Shown: in pieces, positions 1 through 4,894 of the stretch
Position numbering within the stretch: position 1 is the stretch's first letter
Layout: the number at the start of each line of letters is the position of its first letter
Origin: Sulfitobacter sp.
Lineage (GTDB): Bacteria; Pseudomonadota; Alphaproteobacteria; Rhodobacterales; Rhodobacteraceae
Assembly (NCBI GenBank): GCA_024636405.1
Contig: JAGXHC010000260.1
Span: 1 to 10,912, forward strand
Direction: 5' to 3'
Length of the DNA: 10,912 nucleotides
Position numbers and translations under genes: made by a program
Notes under the pieces: generated by a model
What the model saw: the letters and a program-made list of their open reading frames with translations, nothing else
The model's database searches: none
What the model was told of the DNA's origin: nothing

Positions 1-77
1 ATCCCACGCTTGAACAGCCCGAAGAAGCCACCGCCGCCTTGCGCCGATGGATGGCACAGCCGTTTGTTCTGCGATAG
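1..77 (+). CDS. 3' end of a probable alpha/beta hydrolase (partial)
   Basis: Only the last 24 codons are inside the window, in frame 3, ending at TAG 75-77. They read PTLEQPEEATAALRRWMAQP followed by FVLR. Many alpha/beta-fold hydrolases end this way: a 'GHxPTLEQPE' segment holding the catalytic histidine, then a short amphipathic helix with an 'ALRRW' core. The histidine itself would lie just left of the window, so catalytic competence cannot be judged. The gene converges with phaZ. A PHA-related role is possible from its position, but nothing in the fragment shows it. The assignment rests on one short C-terminal signature. Confidence 0.5.
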   Translation, partial: PTLEQPEEATAALRRWMAQPFVLR

Positions 78-80
78 TCG

Positions 81-99
81 GCGCTGCAATTTTCAGCGC
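81..99 (+). terminator. Possible hairpin after the alpha/beta hydrolase gene
   Basis: GCGCTG (81-86) and CAGCGC (94-99) form a 6-bp GC-rich stem with a 7-nt loop, starting 3 nt after the upstream stop codon. A second short stem (GGGC/GCCC) and CCCTTTG follow. There is no clean U tract, so this is at best a weak intrinsic terminator. Confidence 0.35.
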
Positions 100-254
100 G
101 GGCAGCCCTTTGTCAAAACTCAGACCTTTGCCAAAATAATGTGCGTCGGCATTGTCTGAATGATGTCGACTAAGGGCCAATGCCCTGTGCCGTTCAGTGG
201 TGTGACGCCCACAATGTTCCCAAAACCCGTGCCTCTGGCACAGGTGATAGAAAC

Positions 255-272
255 ATCGTGGAACGTCACGAT
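255..272 (-). terminator. Possible hairpin after phaZ
   Basis: ATCGTG (255-260) and CACGAT (267-272) form a 6-bp stem with a 6-nt loop. On the minus strand it begins 3 nt after the phaZ stop codon. The sequence after it, GTTTCTATC, is only modestly T-rich. The position suits a terminator but the stem is weak. Confidence 0.35.
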
Positions 273-275
273 ACC

Positions 276-1556
276 TCAGGCAGCTTGGTTGCTGTTCGCC
301 GGCTTCTTTGCGCCTTTTTCGTCATCGCCATTATTTGCGTCGATGAAGTTCAGAACCAAGGGCCGGATGTTGTTTCGCCAGCTTTTGCCCGCGAAAATCC
401 CGTAATGGCCGGCACCTTCTTCCAGGTGACTGGCTTTCTTGCTATCGGGCAGGCCGGTCAGCATTGCCAGCGCTGCGATACATTGACCGGGCGCAGAAAT
501 ATCGTCCTTGGAACCTTCAACAGTCTTCACCGCGACGGTCGTGATCTTGCCGATGTCGACGTGTTTGCCCAGTACTGTAAATTCGTTCTTGGCAATCTCG
601 CGCTCTTTGAAGATCCGCTCGACTGTGGACAGGTAGAATTCCGCAGGCATATCCATGACGGCAAGGTATTCGTCATAGAATTTGTTGTGCTTGTCGTGCT
701 CCTGCGCTTCTTTGGTCGCGACCCTCTGGATCTGGTTAACAAATGCGTCGCGGTGGGTGTCGCTGTTCATCGAGATGAAGGACGACAACTGAAGCAGGCC
801 GGGATAAACCTTGCGACCCACACCGGGATGTTTAAAGCCGACGCGCTGGATCATGAATTGTTCCAACTGACCCATTGAAACACGGCGCCCGAAATCTGTC
901 ACGTCCGTCGGAGTCGCATCGGGGTCGATCGGCCCGCCAATCAACGTCAGCGAACGGGGCTGTGCCGCTGGATCATCCTCTGCCAGATAGGCAGTGGCGG
1001 CCAAGGTCAGCGGCGCGGGCTGGCAAACGGCGATCACATGCACATCAGGGCCCAGATGGCGCATGAAATCAACAAGGTAGAGGGTATAATCCTCAATGTC
1101 GAACTTGCCTTCGCTGACGGGAATGTCGCGCGCATTGTGCCAGTCGGTGATATAGACATCACAATCAGGCAGCAGGCTGATCACGGTGGAGCGCAGCAGG
1201 GTCGCATAGTGGCCTGACATCGGCGCCACCAACAGGACTTTGCGTTTGGGTGTTGGTCTGCCGGGAATGTTGAAGTGCAACAGATTACCGAAGGGACGCT
1301 TAAGCGCTATCTCTTCGGAAACCATTTGATCCTGACCCTTTGCATCCACAATCGGGGGGACGTTCCAGTCCGGTTTGACAACCATGCGCGCGAACGTTCG
1401 TTCGGTGACTTCGCCCCATGCTGCCATCCATTCAAGACCAGGGTTTGGAAACATGGAGAAAGCAGGGTAGGATGCCATTGCAAGCGCAGTCGCGCCCATC
1501 CACTGATTGGTGTTCCGAATGGTTTCCATCATGTCGTAAGTTGCCATATAGCGCAT
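276..1556 (-). CDS. phaZ: Intracellular polyhydroxyalkanoate depolymerase PhaZ
   Basis: Mobilises stored PHA by hydrolysing polyester chains at the surface of cytoplasmic granules. The chosen start gives 426 aa beginning MRYMATYDMMETIRNTNQW, the N-terminus I recall for rhodobacterial PhaZ. A proximal AAGGG (1568-1564, minus) sits 7 nt before this ATG. An in-frame GTG at 1589 would add 11 residues and has its own GAGGAG 10 nt away, so it cannot be excluded. The catalytic Cys lies in VCQP (Cys178), where this family uses Cys instead of the lipase Ser. Asp351/352 in KDDIS and His384 in GAGHYG complete a triad at positions close to those of the Cupriavidus PhaZ1 enzyme. The tail (about 408-426) is hydrophilic and rich in Asp, Lys, Asn and Ala. 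There is no signal peptide, as expected for a cytoplasmic enzyme. Transcribed divergently from phaC. Confidence 0.93.
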   Translation of the reverse strand: MRYMATYDMMETIRNTNQWMGATALAMASYPAFSMFPNPGLEWMAAWGEVTERTFARMVVKPDWNVPPIVDAKGQDQMVSEEIALKRPFGNLLHFNIPGRPTPKRKVLLVAPMSGHYATLLRSTVISLLPDCDVYITDWHNARDIPVSEGKFDIEDYTLYLVDFMRHLGPDVHVIAVCQPAPLTLAATAYLAEDDPAAQPRSLTLIGGPIDPDATPTDVTDFGRRVSMGQLEQFMIQRVGFKHPGVGRKVYPGLLQLSSFISMNSDTHRDAFVNQIQRVATKEAQEHDKHNKFYDEYLAVMDMPAEFYLSTVERIFKEREIAKNEFTVLGKHVDIGKITTVAVKTVEGSKDDISAPGQCIAALAMLTGLPDSKKASHLEEGAGHYGIFAGKSWRNNIRPLVLNFIDANNGDDEKGAKKPANSNQAA

Positions 1557-1660
1557 CTGGGATCCCTTATATTGGCCCGTATTGGGCACTCCGTCGCTTC
1601 TCCTCCCCAGGAATGGGCGACGTTATGCTGCAAGTGCGAAGATAGGAGTAAAAGGTTAAG
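1557..1660. promoter_or_regulatory. Divergent phaZ-phaC control region
   Basis: This 104-bp spacer must hold the translation signals and probably the promoters of both divergent genes. It contains the phaZ Shine-Dalgarno, a GCCC-N5-GGGC inverted repeat (1575-1587), and ATGCTGCAAG (1625-1634). The last shares its first eight bases with the PhaR-type site upstream of phaP, but the second half of the operator is not matched. Upstream of phaC, AGGAG (1645-1649) and AAAGG (1651-1655) precede the ATG. I could not pick out -35/-10 pairs with confidence. If phaZ does start at GTG 1589, the spacer shrinks to 71 bp. Confidence 0.6.
1564..1568 (-). promoter_or_regulatory. phaZ ribosome binding site that supports the MRYM start
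   Basis: On the minus strand AAGGG lies 7 nt before the ATG at 1556. With the family-typical N-terminus, it favours the 426-aa PhaZ over the upstream GTG at 1589. Confidence 0.6.
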
Positions 1661-3466
1661 ATGACAACTAAAACGTCTGAAAACGCAATGCCGACTGAGG
1701 CAACGTTGTCACGAATGGCCGAAAATCTGAAAAAGGTTGAGGCACTTACACAGCGTCTGACGCATGTCATGAGTGCGCGCCAGACCCATCAGGCGACGCT
1801 TGATGGGCCAAATCAGGAATTATTCACCAAGGCGGCATCCTCCTATTGGTCGGAGGCAATGCAGAATCCTGCCAAGTTGATGGAGCATCAGATGGGATTC
1901 TGGACCAAGTCGGTCACGCATTTCGTCGAGGCGCAGCAGGCGCTGGCCAAGGGCACGCTGAGCGCGCCAGTGGACAACACCCCCAAGGACCGCCGATTCG
2001 CCAACCCGCTGTGGCAAACGCATCCGTATTTTAACTTCGTGAAACAGCAGTACCTCATTAACGCTGCCGCGCTGAAACAGGCGGTTGAAGATGTCAGCGA
2101 CATGCCACCCGAAGAGAAAAAGCGCCTGTCGTTCTTCAGCCAGCAGATCATCGACATGATGAGCCCGACCAACTTTCTTGCGACCAACCCGGACGCGCTT
2201 GAGCGCGCTGTCGAATCTGAAGGTGAGAGCCTGGTCAAAGGGCTGGAAAACCTGATCGCCGATCTGGAAGCGAACAATGGTGAGTTGGTGGTCAAATTGG
2301 CCGATGACACAGCGTTTGAGCTGGGCCGCAATATTGCCACAACGCCCGGCAAGGTCGTCTTTTCGAACCGCATGTTCGAGCTGATCCAATACACGCCCAG
2401 CACGGAAAAGGTGCATGCCACCCCGTTGGTGATTTTTCCGCCCTGGATCAATAAATACTACATCCTCGACCTCAAGGCGCAAAACAGTCTGGTGAAATGG
2501 ATTGTCGATCAAGGGTACACGCTGTTTGTGGTGTCATGGGTCAACCCGGACCCGAGCTTTGCTGATGTGGGAATGGAGCATTACATTGAAGAGGGGTATC
2601 TGGCCGCGATAAACGAGGTCAAAGAGATCACCGCAGAAAAGAAGGTTAATGCCATCGGTTACTGCATTGCCGGCACGACACTGTCGTTGACGCTGTCACT
2701 GCTCAAGCAGCGGGGCGATGCCTCGGTTAAATCGGCGACGTTCTTTACCGCGCTGACCGATTTCTCTGATCAGGGAGAGTTTCAGCCGTTTCTGACAGAC
2801 GATTTCATCAATGGGATCGAGGCTGAGACAGCTGACAAGGGTGTATTGCCTTCCATCATCATGGCCCGGACGTTTTCGTTCCTGCGCTCCAACGATCTGG
2901 TCTACGGACCGGCGGTCAAAAGCTATATGATGGGGGAAACGCCGCCTGCCTTTGATCTGCTGTATTGGAACGGGGACGGTGCGAACCTGCCTGCGAAAAT
3001 GGCCATGCAGTATTTGCGCGGCCTGTGTCAGCAGAACAAACTGGCGGATGGGGGGCTGGACCTGCTGGATCATAAACTGGAGCTGGGCGATATCGACATC
3101 CCCCTTTGCGCCATCGCTTGCGAGACGGATCATATTGCGCCCTGGAAGGATTGTTACCGCGGCGTGCAGCAGATGGGATCAGACGACAAAACCTTTATCA
3201 TGACCCAATCAGGCCATATCGCGGGCATCGTCAATCCGCCAAGCAAGGGGAAATACGGACATTACACGAACGATGACCTGTCTCTTGACCACGAGCAATG
3301 GCGTGAAGGATGCGATTTCACCGAAGGGTCATGGTGGCCGCGCTGGGAGAAATGGTTGAAAAAGCAATCTGGTGCCAAGGTCGCGGCGCGCTTTCCAGGC
3401 GATAACGGCAGAAAAATTCTGTCAGACGCGCCAGGGGCCTATGTAGCAAAGAAGGCAAAGCTCTGA
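1661..3466 (+). CDS. phaC: Class I poly(3-hydroxyalkanoate) synthase PhaC
   Basis: Polymerises (R)-3-hydroxyacyl-CoA, mainly 3-hydroxybutyryl-CoA, into PHA and releases CoA, working at the nascent granule surface. At 601 aa it is a full-length class I enzyme. The divergent N-terminal part is followed by the PhaC N-terminal domain (roughly residues 110-280) and an alpha/beta-hydrolase core. The catalytic triad is visible: Cys335 in GYCIAGTT, Asp490 in CETDHIAPW and His519 in SGHIAG, with spacing close to Cupriavidus necator PhaC. The nucleophile motif has Ala where many synthases have Gly (GxCxGG). I recall this variant from rhodobacterial synthases, so it is probably not a defect. The ATG follows AAAGG at 5-6 nt spacing. 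phaP begins 141 bp downstream, so co-transcription is possible, but phaP has its own control region. Confidence 0.96.
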   Translation: MTTKTSENAMPTEATLSRMAENLKKVEALTQRLTHVMSARQTHQATLDGPNQELFTKAASSYWSEAMQNPAKLMEHQMGFWTKSVTHFVEAQQALAKGTLSAPVDNTPKDRRFANPLWQTHPYFNFVKQQYLINAAALKQAVEDVSDMPPEEKKRLSFFSQQIIDMMSPTNFLATNPDALERAVESEGESLVKGLENLIADLEANNGELVVKLADDTAFELGRNIATTPGKVVFSNRMFELIQYTPSTEKVHATPLVIFPPWINKYYILDLKAQNSLVKWIVDQGYTLFVVSWVNPDPSFADVGMEHYIEEGYLAAINEVKEITAEKKVNAIGYCIAGTTLSLTLSLLKQRGDASVKSATFFTALTDFSDQGEFQPFLTDDFINGIEAETADKGVLPSIIMARTFSFLRSNDLVYGPAVKSYMMGETPPAFDLLYWNGDGANLPAKMAMQYLRGLCQQNKLADGGLDLLDHKLELGDIDIPLCAIACETDHIAPWKDCYRGVQQMGSDDKTFIMTQSGHIAGIVNPPSKGKYGHYTNDDLSLDHEQWREGCDFTEGSWWPRWEKWLKKQSGAKVAARFPGDNGRKILSDAPGAYVAKKAKL

Positions 3467-3503
3467 TCTGCATATGCTTTTTGTCTGATTTGAGAAAATA
3501 ATG

Positions 3504-3514
3504 CTGCAGCGCAG
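3504..3514 (+). promoter_or_regulatory. PhaR-type operator 1 upstream of phaP
   Basis: CTGC-AGC-GCAG is an exact match to the CTGC-N3-GCAG form I recall for PhaR of Rhodobacter sphaeroides. It spans -104 to -94 relative to the phaP ATG and forms part of the left arm of the perfect inverted repeat 3501-3512 / 3532-3543. Binding is inferred, not shown. Confidence 0.65.
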
Positions 3515-3521
3515 AAAAACC

Positions 3522-3550
3522 TTGAAATGCCGCGCTGCAGCATGTATGTA
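3522..3550 (+). promoter_or_regulatory. Candidate phaP promoter
   Basis: TTGAAA (3522-3527) matches five of six bases of a -35 box. After exactly 17 nt comes TATGTA (3545-3550), a weak -10. The second PhaR-like site lies wholly within the spacer, which would let a bound repressor block RNA polymerase. Start-site data are not available, so this is inference from sequence. Confidence 0.45.
3530..3540 (-). promoter_or_regulatory. PhaR-type operator 2 (near match) upstream of phaP
   Basis: Read on the minus strand this is CTGC-AGC-GCGG, one base from CTGC-N3-GCAG. It lies at -78 to -68 from the phaP ATG and is centred 26 bp from operator 1. That is between two and three DNA turns. Confidence 0.5.
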
Positions 3551-3593
3551 TTGGTGCAGATACAGAAACGCGGGCAACAATCCGCATCGCACC

Positions 3594-3599
3594 AAAGGA
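3594..3599 (+). promoter_or_regulatory. phaP ribosome binding site
   Basis: AAAGGA lies 8 nt before the ATG at 3608. It decides the phaP start. The longer reading from 3527 would start inside the operator and promoter region and add 27 residues unlike any phasin N-terminus. Confidence 0.7.
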
Positions 3600-3607
3600 A
3601 CAATGAC

Positions 3608-4051
3608 ATGACAAAGACACCTGATATGACCGCAATGATGAAAGACGTCATGGGCGCATTCCCCGTTGACACCGCGTCGATGGAAAACGCGTTCAAGACA
3701 ACTGCGACGCTGAATGAAAAGCTGTCCACAGTGGCACTGACCGCGGCTGAGAAGTCTGCCGACATCTCCTCCAAGTGGACCAAAGAGACACTGACCAAGC
3801 TGGCCGACATGTCCAAAGCCAAGCAGGAACCAGCAGATTACGCCAAGGCAATGACCGACTTCGCTTCCGCTTCTGCTGAAGTTGCAGCCGAGCATATGTC
3901 CGCTTTCGCCGAAATCGCGAAAAAGGTTCAGATGGATACCGTTGAGTTGATGATGGCCGCAGGCAAGGACATGTCCGAAGATGCCACCGCAGCTGTCAAA
4001 AAAGCTTCGAGCGACGCGCAGTCCGCTGCGAAAAAAGCAACATCGAAGTAA
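3608..4051 (+). CDS. phaP: Phasin, PHA granule-associated protein
   Basis: A small granule-coat protein (147 aa) that covers the PHA surface and influences granule number and size. It begins MTKTPDMTAMMKDVMGAF. It is almost wholly amphipathic-helical, rich in Ala, Lys, Thr and Met, without Cys, signal peptide or membrane segment, and has a single Trp. The C-terminus is a Lys/Ala tail (AAVKKASSDAQSAAKKATSK). These features, and its place between phaC and phaR, fit the phasin_2-type family. Codon use looks biased toward abundant-protein codons (many AAG, GCC and ACC), consistent with high expression. The start is set by AAAGGA 8 nt upstream. Regulation by PhaR is indicated by the operator pair in front of it, and a strong terminator follows. 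Confidence 0.88.
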   Translation: MTKTPDMTAMMKDVMGAFPVDTASMENAFKTTATLNEKLSTVALTAAEKSADISSKWTKETLTKLADMSKAKQEPADYAKAMTDFASASAEVAAEHMSAFAEIAKKVQMDTVELMMAAGKDMSEDATAAVKKASSDAQSAAKKATSK

Positions 4052-4060
4052 GACCGCATT

Positions 4061-4090
4061 TGTCAGCCGGGCTTGCGAGCCCGCATGACA
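4061..4090 (+). repeat. Stem-loop just after phaP
   Basis: CGGGCT (4068-4073) and AGCCCG (4078-4083) pair around a TGCG loop. Outer TGTCA (4061-4065) and TGACA (4086-4090) can extend the stem across a 2-nt internal mismatch. It lies 9 nt after the phaP stop and 4 nt before the main terminator hairpin. It may act as the first half of a double terminator or protect the 3' end of the mRNA. Confidence 0.5.
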
Positions 4091-4094
4091 CCGG

Positions 4095-4124
4095 AAGGGC
4101 GGGCCGCATGGTCCGCCCTTTCGT
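4095..4124 (+). terminator. Intrinsic terminator of phaP
   Basis: AAGGGCGGGCC (4095-4105) pairs with GGTCCGCCCTT (4110-4120) around a GCAT loop. This gives an 11-bp GC-rich stem with one G-U pair, followed by TCGTGTTT. The T tract is interrupted but the stem is strong. It separates highly expressed phaP from phaR. Confidence 0.7.
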
Positions 4125-4163
4125 GTTTGCGCGCCCTTCCTTTTTGGCAAGTGCTGCCATAAG

Positions 4164-4174
4164 CTGCGTTGCAG
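4164..4174 (+). promoter_or_regulatory. PhaR-type operator upstream of phaR (autoregulation)
   Basis: CTGC-GTT-GCAG is a second exact CTGC-N3-GCAG match, at -38 to -28 from the phaR GTG start. Its right half also pairs with GTGCTGC at 4151-4157 as a larger GTGCTGC-N13-GCAGCAC inverted repeat. The location fits negative autoregulation, which is known for PhaR proteins. Confidence 0.65.
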
Positions 4175-4187
4175 CACGCAATTTTCG

Positions 4188-4194
4188 GGAAGGA
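4188..4194 (+). promoter_or_regulatory. phaR ribosome binding site selecting the GTG start
   Basis: GGAAGGA ends 7 nt before GTG 4202. The alternative ATG at 4169 lies inside the operator, has no Shine-Dalgarno at suitable spacing, and would add 11 residues foreign to the family. Confidence 0.7.
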
Positions 4195-4201
4195 AACGAA
4201 C

Positions 4202-4762
4202 GTGGCGGACACAGACAAACCTCTGCTCATCAAGCGCTACGCAAGTCGGCGGCTCTATAACACGGAGACCAGCGATTACGTGACACTTGAAGATATCTCG
4301 GGCTTCATTCGCGATGGCCGCGAAGTGCAGATTGTGGATTTGAAATCCGGCGACGACCTCACCCGGCAATATTTGCTTCAGATCATAGCCGAACATGAAA
4401 GCCGCGGCGAATCCGTGCTGCCGGTGGCGGTGCTGACCGATCTGGTTCGCAGTTACATGTCCGGCAACGTAAGCGTGGTGCCGCAGTTTCTGCAAAGTTC
4501 ATTCGATATGCTGCGTGACGGACAGACGCGGGTGATGGAAAACATGAGCTCCATGAACCCGATGGCCAAAATGCCGGGGCTGGGCGTGATGCAGGCGCAG
4601 CAAGAAGCCTTTATGAAGGCAATGACCGGTGGTTGGGGCAGTGGCGGCAAGCCCGCCAAGACCGACAAATCTGCCGGGCGCGACGAAAAGCCGACCGAGG
4701 ATCTGGACGCGATCAAACGACAGCTGGCCGAATTGCAGGAAAAGCTGTCCAAGTTGAAGTAA
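4202..4762 (+). CDS. phaR: PHA synthesis repressor PhaR
   Basis: A DNA-binding repressor that also binds PHA polymer. When granules form it leaves the operators and phaP is expressed. With the GTG start the protein is 186 aa and begins MADTDKPLLIKRYASRRLYN, the strongly conserved opening of the PHB accumulation regulator N-terminal DNA-binding domain (about residues 7-66). The PHB-accumulation regulatory domain follows (about 68-110). A Met/Gln-rich stretch (about 112-142) and a Gly/Lys/Asp linker lead to a short C-terminal coiled coil, with a/d positions Ile171, Leu175, Leu178, Leu182 and Leu185, probably for oligomerisation. An operator of its own type lies just upstream. A short terminator follows the stop. 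It converges with the DegT-type gene. Confidence 0.94.
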   Translation: MADTDKPLLIKRYASRRLYNTETSDYVTLEDISGFIRDGREVQIVDLKSGDDLTRQYLLQIIAEHESRGESVLPVAVLTDLVRSYMSGNVSVVPQFLQSSFDMLRDGQTRVMENMSSMNPMAKMPGLGVMQAQQEAFMKAMTGGWGSGGKPAKTDKSAGRDEKPTEDLDAIKRQLAELQEKLSKLK

Positions 4763-4798
4763 TCCGGCGGACATGGTCATGGCTGATGGCACGGTATT

Positions 4799-4816
4799 GG
4801 CGCGTGGCGCCTTTTT
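4799..4816 (+). terminator. Intrinsic terminator of phaR
   Basis: GGCGC (4799-4803) and GCGCC (4807-4811) form an all-GC 5-bp stem with a GTG loop, immediately followed by TTTTT (4812-4816). It lies 36 nt after the phaR stop. It is short but has the classic form. Confidence 0.65.
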
Positions 4817-4840
4817 GAGCGCAGACATTCCGGCTGAGGC

Positions 4841-4876
4841 GCGAAGGCACAAGAAGATGCCTCCGGCGGGGATTTT
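4841..4876. repeat. GC-rich CCTCCGGCGGGG element, possibly a dispersed extragenic repeat
   Basis: A purine-rich AAGGCACAAGAAGATG segment leads into CCTCCGGCGGGGATTTT. The core CCTCCGGCGG is nearly palindromic. From memory, very similar GCCTCCGGCGGG-(A/T-rich) strings recur at gene ends in many Rhodobacteraceae genomes, but only one copy is in this window, so repeat status cannot be shown here. It lies 18 bp beyond the 3' end of the DegT-type gene and could serve as its 3' structure. Confidence 0.35.
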
Positions 4877-4894
4877 GAACCATTTGGAAACGGG

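Larger units (their letters stand above)
78..275. other. Convergent intergenic region rich in small hairpins
   Basis: This 198-bp gap lies between two convergent genes. No convincing coding sequence is visible. It holds several short inverted repeats: GCGCTG/CAGCGC (81-99), AGGGC/GCCCT with a CAAT loop (173-186), GTGCC/GGCAC with a TCT loop (229-241), and ATCGTG/CACGAT (255-272). The composition fits termination of the two converging transcripts. None of the hairpins has a strong T tract, so this is a reading of the layout rather than proof. Confidence 0.5.
3501..3543. repeat. Perfect 12-bp inverted repeat in the phaP control region
   Basis: ATGCTGCAGCGC (3501-3512) and GCGCTGCAGCAT (3532-3543) are exact reverse complements separated by 19 nt. 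As RNA this would be a stable hairpin, but no T tract follows the right arm. Both arms carry TGC-rich PhaR-like half-sites, so a paired operator is the better reading than a phaC terminator, although both could apply. Confidence 0.7.

Noticed and set aside
160..878. Open frames on the plus strand at 160-405 and 180-878
   Set aside because: Most of their length is antisense to phaZ, which has strong family motifs. Their proteins are low-complexity shadows without recognisable domains.
1820..2512. A 230-aa minus-strand open frame inside phaC
   Set aside because: Antisense shadow of a conserved synthase gene in GC-rich DNA. No ribosome binding site or domain supports it.
3456..3483. CAAAGC ... 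GCTTTTTG as a phaC terminator
   Set aside because: The pairing is only about 5 bp, mostly A-T, with a long loop. Not enough for an intrinsic terminator call.
4144..4173. A TTGGCA-based sigma-70 promoter for phaR
   Set aside because: No acceptable -10 box occurs at 16-18 nt spacing, so only the operator is reported.
3422..4495. A 357-aa minus-strand open frame across phaP and the start of phaR
   Set aside because: It is antisense to two well-supported genes, crosses their terminators and operators, and its His/Cys/Gly-rich translation has no domain-like pattern.
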